A stretch of 64,000 nucleotides of DNA from Ligula intestinalis (lineage: Eukaryota > Platyhelminthes > Cestoda > Diphyllobothriidea > Diphyllobothriidae): the NCBI GenBank assembly GCA_036362985.1, contig JAYGXS010000009.1:26891861-26955860 (forward strand), given 5' to 3'. The translations under genes were made by a program, and so were the position numbers. Below, piece after piece: positions 1 to 10,844 of the stretch. A model generated the notes under the pieces. It was given only the letters and a program-made list of their open reading frames with translations. It was not told the origin of the DNA and made no database searches. The first letter of the stretch is position 1, and every line of letters begins with the position of its first letter.

Positions 1-1429
1 AAATTTATTTGATCGAATAAATTCTGCCATATTTGCTTGCTTCAAATTTCTTCCTGGGAAAATATGTTTCATAAATTGTATTGTATATTATATATATTAG
101 TAGCATATAATTATAAAATATATTCGAAGGAAGAATATCCTCGAACAAAATAGACAAGTGTACACTGCATAATTTGCCATTTTGTATAAAATGCGGCTTT
201 TGCAGATGGTCGGAGGAACGTGCATTCTAAAACCGATCTTCTGGAATGTCTGAAATATATTGGCTTTGACTTGCACCACTCTTTGGTTGTACCACCTATT
301 CCTACTAGCTCTTCTAGCCCAGGTCAATCCAGCCATTTAATGCGATATACTATTGTTTGTTTGCAATTTTTAAACCAATGCGGTTTTATCCCATGGAATG
401 ACAATAACTTGCGGATATTCGTTAAGCGCAGACGCACATATCTCCCGAAGTCGACCAGAATTGTCAATTTTTCGGTGCTCTGATTATTTTTTGATTGATT
501 TATTGCCCACTTAGTTTTCGCAACTAGCCGAAAGCTCTAACTTTTGTTCTCGCAAAAACTTCTGTCTTGATTTCGAAAACATTTTCGACAAAAGCGCTCG
601 AAAGATGGTGAAGTCAAAGTTAAAGAAACATAACGACTGCGAACGCTATGACGCAATACGACGTCTTGGACTGCGATTAGTAGCCGGATTGGCCCCTTCG
701 AAAGTCAGGCTATAAAAGCAAGCAAGTCACTTTGAGGTTGCAAAGTATACCTCCTCATATTCAAAGGCTTTTTATGTCTTAAATGTCCAGAACCATTTCG
801 ACATGCATTTGCGTGTTATACTTTGCGTAGACACTAATAGTACTGTAATACGTTTCACACGGAAAATGTCTCTGCATACTTGAACGTTGGTGGCTATAGT
901 GCTCACGCAACGCAAGTGAATTAAACTGCAAGCAACCAGGTTATTTTCCATCAGCTAGCATCGATTAGTGTCTAAGCCTGATAAGTTGTCGGTGTAGGCT
1001 GGCTTGTTCCCTGAAGCTTGCTAATCATCCTGTTAGATAGCCCTAAACTAGAAGCCGTTACGACGGGTGCGAAGCCAAAATGTTGTTAAGCACGTGTGTA
1101 TGCCTTAGTTTTTAAATCTTAATATGCTAAGGCTCATATATGTCCAGTGCGTCCATTTGTCACCGCGTCTGATGAGGTGTTTTGGCGCAGCACCGAAAGG
1201 CTCGGCAGAAACTGAGTCCCATTATGTTTCTCAAAACTGATATTTTTGACTTTGCAGAAAATTTTCACGTTAAAAAATAGTTGACTGACAGCTTGAATAC
1301 GTAAAAACTGCAACTATACTGTATTCTTTGCAAAGCTTTTCAAGTAATACCGCGTAAAACAATGCTAATTGAACAAAAGATGTGCTATTTAGAAATGGAA
1401 CAGACAGAGGAATAATAACTATTTCAAAA
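1..1429. other. AT-rich intergenic DNA, no gene recognised
   Basis: Only short chance-length open frames occur here and none resembles a known domain. The one structured item is a CTGATGA...GAAA core near 1169-1195, reported separately as a finding. The segment reads as intergenic or intronic DNA or very old repeats. Confidence 0.5.
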
Positions 1430-1935
1430 ATGGTCCTATAAATGGTCACTCTTTTTTGCATTCGCAAGCTTATAAAAGATCCTGGAAGTATTCCTCTGTG
1501 GAGGCAAATAATCCATTATAAACAGCTAAGCAAGTTCTTTAAACTTTAGTCAAATTGAATCATTTATCTTCAGATAAATTAAAAAGATAGTCAAATGTTC
1601 CAATTTCATTTTGGCATTCCCTTGGAAAAAGGTAATGTGCACAGAAATTCATCAGCTGAATATTCAGTTGAAGCACTTTCTAAAGAAATAACCTATTATA
1701 GAAGGTTTTTAATTGATCTTAGGAATAACAATCTTCGAGTTATCTTGCGGAAAATGTGGTTTGCTGTTTTAAGTCATTTCTAAATATGATCCAAGTGGCC
1801 ATTTTCATAAGAACTATTATCCAAAGTAATTTTTTCGGTAAATGCTCTTGATATTAATCTTATTTTAAAGGTTTTGACACTGAAAACGCAAGAAATTATG
1901 CCAGAATTTAAAGGACGATATTAAATAAAAAGTTA
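1430..1935 (+). repeat. Interspersed AT-rich repeat R1, left half (interrupted copy)
   Basis: This stretch aligns with 62725-63290 in the same orientation. Shared landmarks include 'cgcaagctta', 'tttcattttg', 'atcttaggaata', 'gtggtttgctgt' and 'atgccagaattta'. Similarity breaks off near 1935 and resumes at about 3191 with 'ccattaatggtaatat', while the copy at 62725-63520 runs straight through. The repeat was therefore split by the PLE fragment lying between. It has no coding potential I recognise and its class is unknown. Confidence 0.75.
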
Positions 1936-3190
1936 TACCATGACAGAAATTCGAAGTGTAATTGGCGAGCATACGTATACTTTCAATAAATTCTCATCAG
2001 GCCATTACATTTATATGGTGGGGGGGGGGGAGTAATGCGTCAAAGGTAAATTGTAGGTAAATTACGTTCAATGTTACAAGAAAATTAGTCCATGGAATAG
2101 GGTAGGGGGTGGGGTAGTAGCAAACCGCTAATTAAGCGGTAATTAGGGAGAAGAGGGGAAAAAAGGAGGCTCGGGGAAAATGTCGGTAGCTAGGTGGCCG
2201 TTGGTCATGCTAAATTTGGGGCTTGCAGCAGGTTCTTCTGCGCGCACAAAATTGGCTTCCTCAACCAGATAGCAGTTGCTTTTGCTGTTGCCAAAAGGTG
2301 CTGACGCAGTGACTTAGGGTAGCTTGGTGGGACCTTGTAGATCACCCTGAAGGCTTCGTTGGAGTCCACCTGATATCAGGAATCCACCATGTGTGCTAGA
2401 ATAGAGCTGTTGATGGTTCTGGTGGTATTGAATTCAGCCTTCTTTAGCCATTGCGGGAGGTATTCCTTTATCCTTTTGGATAGGCGCTGGCTCATGCGAA
2501 CACTATAACCTGCTCCACAGGAGCAAGCAAAGGAGTAGATGCACATGGAGGTGGTCTGAGTCGGTAACCTGTCCTTACCTTCCCCATGGAAGATCGGGTT
2601 AGTTGAGAATGGTACCCAAACTCTCGCTGCTGGGAAAGTTCGTGACACGGCCTCGTCAAGGCGTCTTTTCAGGAGTTCACCTGTCACGTCTCCTCGGAAG
2701 CGCACTTTGAGAAATAATGTTTTCTTCTCCACAGTGAGTGTTGTGGGTTTCGTTTCTTTGCCATATTCTTGGCAATAAATATCTCAGGATATCCGTTCTC
2801 ACCGAGTAAGTCCTGAATTTTCTTGAGTTCCTTTTCAATTGTGTCTTCAGAGCTAATTTTTCTAGCTCTTTGCGTTAAGCAGCGAACTAGATTTCACTTC
2901 TGTTAATGGGGTACGAAACTGCTAAAGTTCGTATATTGTCCAGACCAGGTTTTCTTTCTATGCACGCTTCTTCGGACGCTACCTTCGGGTCCACGACTAA
3001 GGAGGACGTCCAGGAAAGGGAGAGAACCTGCTGTTTTCATCTCCAACATGAACTGTATGGATGGAAGGGCTTGGTTGACCACGCTTAAGAGTGCGTCACT
3101 ATCGGTTTCGTTTGTGGCGATCACGAAGATGAGAATTTATTGAATTTATAGAAAGTATGCGTTTGCTCGCCAATTAATCTTCTGCAAAAC
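1936..3190 (-). mobile_element. Penelope-like element, 5'-truncated copy inserted in repeat R1
   Basis: The boundaries come from comparison with the unsplit R1 copy at 62725-63520. The left flank ends ...agtta at 1935 and the right flank resumes at ttagccatta from 3191. A short TTA may be the target-site duplication. The insert reads on the minus strand as the end of a PLE reverse transcriptase followed by a GIY-YIG endonuclease region and a G-rich 3' tail (C-rich plus a GGGGGGGGGG run on the plus strand near 2020). PLEs insert through target-primed reverse transcription and are usually 5'-truncated, which fits. The same tail sequence recurs near 8285-8390, so the two copies belong to one family. 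Confidence 0.75.
2205..3124 (-). pseudogene. PLE polyprotein remnant: RT thumb/linker plus GIY-YIG endonuclease
   Basis: The 73-residue frame at 2903-3124 carries the PLE post-palm block (FLDVLL, then the RKKTW-type motif seen as HRKKTWSGQY). Further on, 2376-2732 in another frame encodes the linker and the GIY-YIG region, with CIYSF, a CSCG cysteine pair and R-L-S-K-R-I-K-E-Y-L-P-Q-W. Continuing through a TGA at 2373-2375 in the same frame gives VDSNEAF and VIYKV, matching the sister copy at 8392-8835, where that codon is read as Arg. At least one frameshift lies between 2732 and 2903. The copy cannot make an intact protein. In this family the endonuclease nicks DNA for target-primed reverse transcription. 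Confidence 0.8.
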
Positions 3191-3440
3191 TTAGCCATTA
3201 ATGGTAATATGAATAAAATAGTTTGATTAAAAAGCGTTCTTTTTATATAAAGAAATTGGTTGCGTTCCGTTTTCAACTTACGAAAAGATTTAAATTTATT
3301 GTTCTAATTTATAGCAATTTTTACGTCTCAAAAACTTGGGGATTAACGGGAAAATCTCATTTTTCTTAAAAAACACTAAGTACTTCTCATACTTATTGTA
3401 AGAACTTCGTATGTCGAATGTTGCTCGTTATTATTTCTAC
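3191..3440 (+). repeat. Interspersed repeat R1, right half
   Basis: This segment aligns with 63290-63520. Shared stretches include 'ccattaatggtaatat', 'tatataaagaaa', 'aaaagattta' and 'atttatagc'. Weaker similarity may run on to about 3660, where both copies carry unrecognised minus-strand frames with a similar basic stretch (YRRKRNYDN here, DRRERIRRN there). Whether R1 ever coded for protein is unclear. Confidence 0.65.
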
Positions 3441-4289
3441 GTTGTCGTAATTCCGTTTACGCCGGTACGCGAGTAATGACCAAACTTTTACAAACTTAGG
3501 CATGTGGTATGCAGCACTCACCATACTGTTTCTCGTTTTATTTGCCGCTAATAAAGACTTTGACTCTTCCAAACGTTTAATTTTTTTCTCTAGATATTGC
3601 GTTTCAAAATAAGAATAAATGAGGAATAAAAAGTATAATAACCCAATTCTGGACATCGTACTTTTATGGTAGTTGTGCTATAAAATTTGTGGGCTGCCCT
3701 GTTTACAGCGAAGCACGTAAGTTGGAAAACGTATTTCATATATTTTCCTCAATGCTGCATTTGATAATTTTTGTGAAAGGAAGAAGAGTGGATAGCAGCT
3801 ACCATGCAACTTTTTGTCACAGTAAAGATGACTGCCACCAGTTTTTGGAGTGCAATTTTCAGGCAAACAGTTTCCCTTACAAGAAAAAATGCAATAAAAA
3901 TTAGTCATATATTTTACCCACTAGATTTTTTATAGCATAAAAAGCTTGAAATTCCTTTCTCTGACTGAGGTATGGCACCATGGAGTTTTTAAGGCTTTGC
4001 ATTAAATTATAGGGGCGAATAAGCTTAAAGACGTCATGCGTATAGAATATGCACGGCATACACTTCATTTTTTTCTTAGTCTCGTATCGAATTTTTTTAA
4101 AATTCCGATAGAAATTATCTTCTTTGACCGAATGACATAGTCTTGTTTTATGAACGCAGGGAGACGTACTCTTAGGTTCTTAATGGAATATACTGATTTA
4201 AGATGCACAACCTATTTGGTTGTACGCCCAGCAAAACGTGCATGTTAGTAGTTACGCAGTCAGTATGGCAGATAACAAAGTAGGTAATA
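3441..4289. other. AT-rich DNA, nothing recognised
   Basis: Short open frames on both strands (3678-3908) overlap one another and show no domain. No repeat partner was found elsewhere in the window beyond the fading edge of R1. Confidence 0.4.
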
Positions 4290-4477
4290 TAGTAGTCACC
4301 GGCTATTAAGCCCACCTCGGGCCCAGACCAAATTGGGGTTAATAAGCGGCTGGGCTTATTAATCGTGGGCTAAATACAGTGGCCGCCGTTTAGTAAGCCC
4401 ACATCGGGCCCAGACCAAATTGGGCTTAATAAGCAGCTGGGCTTATTAACCATGGGCTTAATAGCCGGCGACTACTG
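4290..4477. mobile_element. 188-bp palindromic miniature DNA element (MITE-like), flanked by TA
   Basis: The ends are inverted complements: TAGTAGTCACCGGCTATTAAG on the left and, read on the minus strand, CAGTAGTCGCCGGCTATTAAG on the right, with TA on each outer side (4288-4289, 4478-4479). A TA duplication is typical of Tc1/mariner/pogo-type elements. The interior is a near-tandem duplication: the block with GGGCCCAGACCAAATTGGG, a TTAATAAGC box and TGGGCTTATTAA appears at about 4308-4368 and again at 4395-4452, joined by TACAGTGGCCGCC. Each block is itself partly self-complementary. There is no transposase, so it would be non-autonomous. Confidence 0.7.
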
Positions 4478-4719
4478 TATGTGGATGTGTTTAAAACTCT
4501 GTGCCCCTTCCCATTGCGCAAACAAGTAAGTGCCATTTATTTCGATCCGACCTTGATGGGATGATTGACTTTATTTCGAGAGCCGTAAACTAACAGAAAA
4601 TACTCCTGCTTAATTAACTTATTAATTCTCAATTATGATTTTTGCTGTGGCTCTGAGAAGAACAAGTGAATTCAAAACCAGCTTATTTTAGCATCTAAGC
4701 CGACTCGGGATCATTTTGG

Positions 4720-5097
4720 AGGTTAATTAATGTTGAAACGGCGAAGGCTCGTGCTTCAGGTGTTTGCGTGGGTAAAGGGGAAGACTGGTTGAACAACGGA
4801 ACAGTTTGTTTATTGTGATGAGTATTGGAACTCCTGCGGATGTTCGTCGTCGGAGATAGCAGCACCAACAGCAGCAAACTGGTGGCAATTATAGGAGATT
4901 CAGGCCAATCAGTTATCAGTGAGGCAAAGTTGAAGGTGACTGCGCAGGGCTCTGTATGCCGGCCCCAAAATGATAAGTTGATCGATGGACTTCTCATCCG
5001 TAGACCTGGCCCCAATCACTTCTCGCCTTGTCTTGTTTCCAATGTGGGTGATTATTCTGACGGCTGTACACTTGAAGTCAGAATAATAAACAAACAT
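4720..5097 (-). pseudogene. PLE GIY-YIG endonuclease C-terminal fragment
   Basis: On the minus strand the frame at 4909-5097 reads FKCTAVRIITHIGNK, an RREVIGA block, then SIDQLIILGPAYRALRSHL. This matches the end of a GIY-YIG domain seen at 61817-62164 (GHELIEAW, FKRCIELAPSYVALR) and at 38287-38420. The usual catalytic-domain text is E-A-W / N-R-x-I-x-L-x-P-A-Y-x-A-L-R; here the Trp of EAW is Arg. A Ser/Thr-rich tail typical of these PLE ends continues in an adjacent frame down to about 4720. Only the C-terminal fifth of the protein remains. Confidence 0.7.
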
Positions 5098-5929
5098 GTC
5101 TGGTGCACAATCAATCTTAACCTTTGCATATATTCAAATATTTCTTCAATTTATCGCAGTTTTGAGGTATTGAGGTTCAGAGAGACTCCTATGAAGAAGA
5201 AGAAGAGAATCTTGCTTTATTTAAGGTTAAACATCATAAATTTTCGGTGAAAAAATGGCGTTTTTTCACGGAGAGCAAAGAATAAGGTCGTTATACTCAC
5301 AATTCAAGTTTTACACGATATCCACATCTACTATGGAGACAGATCGGCTTTCAACTTCTCAATTTCCGCTTCTCCACACGTGAGGTAGTGTGCTAGGAAT
5401 GGGAGTACCAAGTGCTGATATGCTGATGTGCGGCAAGACCTATGACGGAAGCTTCGACGCATGTGACGGGAAGACTTCGCAGTCATTAGTTGAGAGTGGA
5501 CAGGGTGTGCGACCTCATTAAGGATGCGATCAGTAAATTGCTTGACCGTTTCAAAGTGGCGTTGTACGCGATTGAGGAGCTGTAATTAGCCAGTCGGAAA
5601 TGGCCGGCAAAAAGCGAACACCTGGGACTCATTCACGGCGATCGTGGATTCAAGTATAACAGTAAAAGCCTGACTGGGTAGCAGACCGGACTTCTAAGTC
5701 CAACAACCTATGCACACTTTAATTTCAATTGATGTCCCCCGATTAGGGGTTGAAGTTTAATCAGGAAAAAATCCACTTGATTAAATTATTCGCTCTTCCT
5801 CGCACCAGTTGTCACCCAAAAACAGCCTTTTTGACATATATTTCGGCCAACGACGTGAATACCTGCTGTGGGTAGTTATCAAAAGCCGGCAGTAGAAAGT
5901 CCTTGTAATTTGCTTCGACACGAATTTAT
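5098..5929. other. No gene recognised
   Basis: No domain, repeat partner or structured motif was found. The first part may be the untranslated start of the neighbouring PLE fragment, but nothing in it is diagnostic. Confidence 0.35.
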
Positions 5930-6115
5930 TGTTAGACACCTTCATCCCACTCCTCCCCAACCCCTTGATAGGACTATATTCTGACTCTTGAGCCCTGAAC
6001 ATCCTCAACCTTTTCCCCCGTACTTACTGTTAATTGGATGTTTAAACCCTTTTTTCACACTATCCTTCCTCATACGATTGTAAATGCCTGATGATGAATG
6101 CTCGAAAACTGACGC
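5930..6115 (+). repeat. PLE-type terminal sequence with weak hammerhead-like core
   Basis: This region aligns with 47545-47670: both carry the gacaccttc block, then cttactg(t/a)taattgga, then ttgtaaa(t/a)gcctgat or its deleted form. It ends in CTGATGA at 6088-6094 followed by ...CGAAAACTGACGCC. That resembles the core seen at the PLE ends elsewhere, but stem II here could be only about 2 bp. It is probably a 3' or terminal-repeat fragment of a PLE without coding sequence. Confidence 0.45.
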
Positions 6116-7119
6116 CCGTCAAACTTGATTTCTTCTTTTTGTTTATCCTTTTTCCTCCAGTTTTTGCAACATTCAAAGTAGACGCCAGAAAAGGAGCGGT
6201 ACCAGTGAGCCCTACAGCATATCTGTCGCGACTTGTTGCCCTGACAAACCATTTTATCTGCGCATGTCTCAGACTTGTTTACATTTTAGTCGTGTCATCT
6301 GGCAGTAAGAAGGCAGTATTTGGAGGAAGAAGGCTATTTCGAACTGGAAGAGTGCCGTTCAGAGGCTAGGCTTGTTGACCGGCACTCTTCAGGTCGATCA
6401 GGTCTAAAACGTGATTTCAGGACAGCCTATCCGCCCTCAAACATGGCCAAACTTTGCGCTCGCATTCAGTGGTCGAGCCATCTTGCCTTTGAAAAAAACA
6501 CATACGACATGAAGTCGGCTAGAAAAAATATAAGACAGTGTTTACCTGTTTTTAGTTCACTTCTAGTCCCAGGGACTCTTGTGTCGCGAAAAACTAAGCA
6601 TTTTGTAGACATTCCGTCTGCGGAAAGCCACACATTTTTAAGCAGTGAGGAAAAATCTGCATAGTGCTCACACAACTATACAATGAATGTGCGCCACATT
6701 GTCTACTTCGTAAGCAACGGTAATTAGTGGACATGGAAAATCAATGAATATAATTTATGCTATGTAAGCGGTCGTTTTTAATAGGATATAGTTGTTGCAC
6801 GCGGCCGGGTTATAAGCCAAAATCCTGATGTGACAGAATTAGCTTCCTATCAGGCTTCACGATAATGACGATTATACCCCTAATTAAATAATTGTTTCCG
6901 AGCCGAATACACATTTCAGAATTCCCAATGGCAGTATAGGAATTACCCAACCTGCCAGAAGAAACCAGAAATCATGTTTTGCGCCCGTGTTTGTAAAGAG
7001 GCATTTCAACTGCCTTATAATCGGCTTGAAACGTTTTAGGTTGCTTTGCAGGACTAGCAGCCATTCTGACGTGCCCGTTTAACGGCAAGCGGTGCGTTTC
7101 GCCATAGTTCAATCATTAT
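6116..7119. other. No gene recognised
   Basis: The two overlapping plus-strand frames (6091-6369, 6320-6664) show no domain and low-complexity composition. I see no partner for this stretch elsewhere in the window. Confidence 0.35.
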
Positions 7120-7215
7120 CTGCTATTACCTCTGATGATGGGTTCGATCGAGAATCTAAAAAGTTGGACTAATCGATTGCTCGTTCCAGCGATCGCATCT
7201 TTTCCTTCTAAACTG
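7120..7215 (+). repeat. PLE terminal repeat end with CTGATGA core and 'ttccagcgatcgcatct' tail
   Basis: CTGATGA at 7132-7138 is followed by TGGGTTCGA, a GAA-like box, and then gttccagcgatcgcatctt. The same order of motifs occurs at 45230-45295, 28799-28895 and 35117-35210. In the 45230 copy the box reads GAAACGTCAGG. It marks the end of a PLE-derived sequence. No coding region of the element is attached on either side. Confidence 0.5.
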
Positions 7216-7387
7216 TTTTCTCGAACTCCTTTAATCCCCTCTATCAACAACCCTTACCAATCCCATATTCAGCAGACGTCTCTGTTGCATCCTTGTGCGA
7301 GATGCGTCTTTCTCTTGGGATAAGGTCTAATTAATGTGCTGGCTGCAATCATAAGAGTGTAAAGTGTCACGAATTGAGGCAAAAGTT

Positions 7388-8035
7388 CGCATTCCAGGTA
7401 CGTGTAGTTTGAGAAGAGGAAGCTTTTTCGAACACCAGAATCATGATTTTATTGGTCTGAGCTTTCGAACTACTGCAGGTGTCTATCGTCAGAGATGCGA
7501 AACAGCAACAAATGAGGTGGCTGGTTGTGGCGTGTGTACAAAACAACTAAAATTTGAACGTGCAGAAAATCAACAATTGTATGGTATGGACGCCGACTGG
7601 CCACTGCGGACTATGTCAGTCTGTGTAAGTAGGCCATATCTGTGTGTTGGGTGGGAATATTTACAGAAATTAAATGGTCAACGAAAATAAGCAACATTTA
7701 TAAGAAGGGTCAATTAAAAGTCGTAGGGAAGGGGGAATGACGACCAATCAACCACCAGTTGTCCTGCTCAGGTACCTCCATACTCCTTTTCCTTGTTTTC
7801 CTTGACAATTTTATTTCCGTAAATATTTCCTCCCAGTCGGCGTCCATGACATACATTTGTTGATTTTTCTGTGCGTTCAAATTTTCGTTGTTTTGTAAAC
7901 ACGCCACAACCAGCCACCTCATTTGTTGCTGTTTCGCATATCTGACGATGGCCTCCTGCAGGAGTTCGAAAGCTCAGACCAATAAAATCACGATTCCGGT
8001 GTTCGACCAGGCTTCCTTTTCTCAAATGGTAATGC
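7388..8035. mobile_element. Inverted pair of PLE terminal repeats (pLTR), head-to-head
   Basis: The left arm, about 7388-7696, is the reverse complement of the right arm, about 7791-8035. Mirrored landmarks are 'cgaacaccagaatca', 'ttttattggtctgagc', 'gcaacaaatgaggtggctgg' and 'cgccgactgg'. The right arm lacks about 50 bases found on the left (after CGCCGACTGG). The centre (7700-7790) is unique. The same terminal repeat makes up the inverted pair at 61400-62460, so the family is P1. Each arm contains a hammerhead-like core. The open frames that appear here on both strands are by-products of the palindrome. Confidence 0.75.
7942..7977 (+). ncRNA. Hammerhead-ribozyme-like core in PLE terminal repeat (P1 type)
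   Basis: The order is CTGACGA (7942-7948), an extra T, a stem-II hairpin whose inner part CTCC-TGCA-GGAG is perfect, GAA (7968-7970), the self-complementary box AGCT, then C and AG. Stem I is at most 2-3 bp. A two-base-pair stem III made only from a palindromic box can form properly only between two RNA copies. PLE hammerheads are reported to have this minimal, dimer-type design. The mutated mirror copy is at 7459-7492 on the minus strand. Confidence 0.5.
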
Positions 8036-8284
8036 GTCTTTGTGTCCTCGTTAGTTGCCTCTTACTATTTATGGCATTGACTACTGTGAGCTGATTAAAT
8101 TCACAGACTTTGCCAGAGATATCAAATCCTGCCGTATGCCCTAGTGACACTTAACCCTGTACGACTGGCCAATTTAACTGTACTTTATGCATTAACTTTT
8201 TCAGAAGAGTAGTTGACAAGCCTACGTAGGCTATCGTAAACAGGTCTGAGACATGCGCAGGCATACGTAGGGTTTCGATCAATT

Positions 8285-9085
8285 TTCATCGAGCCATTGC
8301 ATTTATATGGGAAGGGGTTAAAAGGTAAACGTGCGGACAATTTTCGTTGATCACTTCATGTAAATTGATCATGGGAATAGGGGAGGGGGGTTTATAATAG
8401 GCGGCTGCTTATGCGGCGATGAGGGTCTGTTGAAGCCGGACCAGGGGAAGAGGAAGGGTGGGAGAAAGCGTAAAATAAGGCAGGCAGTGATGTGACCATC
8501 GGCCATGCCAAGCTCGGAGTTTGCAGGAGGTTCTTTTGTGCGCACAGTACCGGCTTCCTCAACCTGATAGTAGTTGCTTCTGCTGTTGCTAGAAAACGCT
8601 GACCTAGGGATTTTGGACAGTTTAGTGGGACCTTATAAATCACCTTGAAGGCTTCGTTTGGATCCACACGATGTCTGGAATCGACCGTATGGGCGAGAAT
8701 GGGGCTATTAATACTCCTGACTTTACCTTTGCTCACCCATGCCAGGAGATGGTCCCGTATTCTTTCGGATAAGCGCCGAACCGTGCGACTGATATAATCT
8801 GCTCCACAGGAGCAATTAAATGAGTAGATGCACATGGAAGTGGTCTGAGCTGGTAACCTATTCTTACATTCGCCATACAGGATGGGTTGGTTGAGAATAA
8901 CACCGGAACTCTCACTGCTGAGAAGGTTAGTGCCACGGCTTGGTCAAGGCGCCTTCTTAGGAATTAACTTACCACATAAACTTGAAAGAGGACTTTGAGG
9001 AATAGCGTCTTCTTGTCCGCAGTGGGTGTGGTGGGCCTTATTTCTCTCTCCACTCTATTCTTTATGATGAATCTGTCAGGGCACA
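8285..9085 (-). pseudogene. PLE remnant: linker and GIY-YIG endonuclease (sister of the 1936-3190 copy)
   Basis: The 147-residue frame at 8392-8835 starts at the endonuclease: CIYSFNCSCG, a Y-I-S-R-T box (usual form Y-I-G-R-T), RRLSERIRDHL, then VDPNEAFKVIYKVPLNCPKSLG and the AEATTIRLRKPVLCAQKNLL tail. Upstream, in another frame (8733-8936 and on to about 9085), lies the RT-to-endonuclease linker found also at 2376-2732. The 3' tail (8285-8390) is shared with the other copy, including 'catttatatgg' followed by G-rich DNA. It is frameshifted and lacks the RT, so it is dead, but its endonuclease reading frame is the best preserved of this subfamily in the window. Confidence 0.8.
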
Positions 9086-9870
9086 TGTTATCTGCAGGAA
9101 CCATTTAGGTCGATGGGCGGGGCCGAACTACTTATAGTTTCTTTGCCACTGGTCCACATAGCAGGTCTCACATAATGTTGCTAAGGCAACAGTAAGCTTG
9201 CTCTGAAACCCATAGATGAGGACGTACCTATTACTCGCAGAGCCTAATGATCAAGCACCCGACACGAAAACGAAAGGTCGGTGAGTCGCTTTCGTCCAAC
9301 AAAAAGTCTGCTGGTTGTGCAGGAGTTCCCCACCTTCATCTCCCTTGTCTGCTGTCCTACAGTGACGCACCGAATCGTTATTTACCGCCACCTCCACGGG
9401 GACCTTTTATCCGCGTTTAAATTCCTCTGTCGAGACCGCCGAGAGAGGGAATCAGCAAGCCTGGTGATCCTGTCAAGTCATTCGTGCCCACCCCCCACCC
9501 CCCCCCTCAAAAAAGGGCAGGCGCCAAAACTTGTGTGGCGATTTCTTGACGTTGTTTTTGTCCTGCAAATATTTCCATGGCTAACAGGAAAAGTTTATTC
9601 GGCAAACATATGTTTTCAGCAATTAATCCTCAAGTGTCGTATGATTACAACATTACATTGTTTTCACGCCGCCCGCATGGTAAAATTGGCGTGTATAGGT
9701 CTTTGCACTGGGGGAGGGGAGAAGGGGAGGTTGTTAACATTGGTCATGGGTCAGGTACGTGGAGTGATAATTACTGTCATTTGCACCTAGTGAACAACTG
9801 TCACCGGGGTATGGAGGCGATATTCAGACTGGTGTCCAGTAGACAACCTGAAAAACTTCATCGCGATCGA
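9086..9870. other. Mostly unannotated; contains a PLE P2-type terminal motif near 9575-9640
   Basis: The stretch around 9580-9640 (AAAGTTTATTCGGCAAACATATGTTTTCAGCAATTAAT, split here by nothing) mirrors 10625-10680 on the opposite strand and resembles the flanks of the 45401-47146 PLE (47150-47200). It is therefore probably a terminal-repeat remnant facing the PLE fragment at 9872-10550. The remaining bases show no feature; the 169-residue plus-strand frame here has no domain. Confidence 0.4.
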
Positions 9871-9871
9871 C

Positions 9872-10550
9872 TCAATTATTCTTATCGACGAATTGTGCGA
9901 GAATAGAACTCGAGATCGATCTAGTTTCACCCTTACTTAGCCAGGCCGATATGTGTTCACGAACTCCCCTTTCCAGACACCTCGTTATTCGGCCAATGTA
10001 TCCTGCTGCATAGGAGGAAGTGAAAGAGTAAATGCACATGGATGTGGCCTTCAACGGGAGTCGGTGTTTACCTTCCAATCGTAGGAGGGGAGAGCTTGTG
10101 AAGACTACGCGTAAGTTCGCCTAGGGGAAAGCGCTTGTGATCGCAGTCTTCAGACGTCGTCTTATCAGCTCCCTTGTTGCATCGCCCAGGAAAGACAGTC
10201 TTATAAACCTGTCGTCCTTTCCTGCGCTTAAGGTATCACGCTTTTTGGTGCGTTCGTCAGCATTATTGAGGATGAAGCTTTCTGCGTATCCATTTTCAAG
10301 AAGTTTGACCAGGAGCTGTTGGAATTTTGCTTCTACAATTTCTGGAGAGCAGACACATTGCAACGTTGCTGCTAATACCTGGACAAGATTTCTTTTTTAT
10401 ATTTAAAAGGAGAACCTGCGAAAATTTATGCATTGTTCTGTCCAGCTTTTTTTCGGAATGCTCCGCGCAGGATAGATCCACCCTTTTGCTTTCGTAGAAG
10501 GACATCAAGGAACGCAATCTCATAATCTACCGCAGCCTCCGAAGAAAACT
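9872..10550 (-). pseudogene. PLE remnant: RT C-terminus, linker and GIY-YIG start
   Basis: Three minus-strand frames read as successive parts of one PLE. 10296-10523 carries the FLDVLL-like region and the KK-basic stretch. 10121-10363 is the linker (KFQQLLVKLLENGY, then RFIRLSFLGDATRELIRRRL). 9872-10078 gives CIYSFTSSY, AGYIGRITRCLE and VREHISAWLSKGE, the GIY-YIG start (Y-I-G-R). The first cysteine pair is damaged (Cys to Ser/Tyr) and there are at least two frameshifts. A mirror-image terminal motif at about 10625-10680 lies just upstream. Confidence 0.75.
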
Positions 10551-10844
10551 TGAGTTGTAATCATAAGACACTCATTAACCCCGTCCAACTGTACGCTTTT
10601 CATTAGCCCTGAAAATGGACTGGCCTGAGGATAAATTACTGAAAACATATTTGCCAAATAAACTTTTCTAATATTTTTGTCAATACTCAAAGTTTTCTGA
10701 CTTATTTTGTTGGACGGTTGTGGTACTCCTCAAAACTGTAAGGCAGGTTAAAGCGCAGGCTCATTTATTCATAGAGAAGAGGTAACCAGAAATGCGGGTA
10801 GTTTCATACAGTATGTTTCAGACTTTTTCTCTCGTCATTTACCC

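Noticed and set aside
7364..8025. Frames of 108 and 85 codons that look alike on opposite strands
   Set aside because: They lie in the arms of an inverted PLE terminal repeat; the similarity reflects the palindrome, not two genes.
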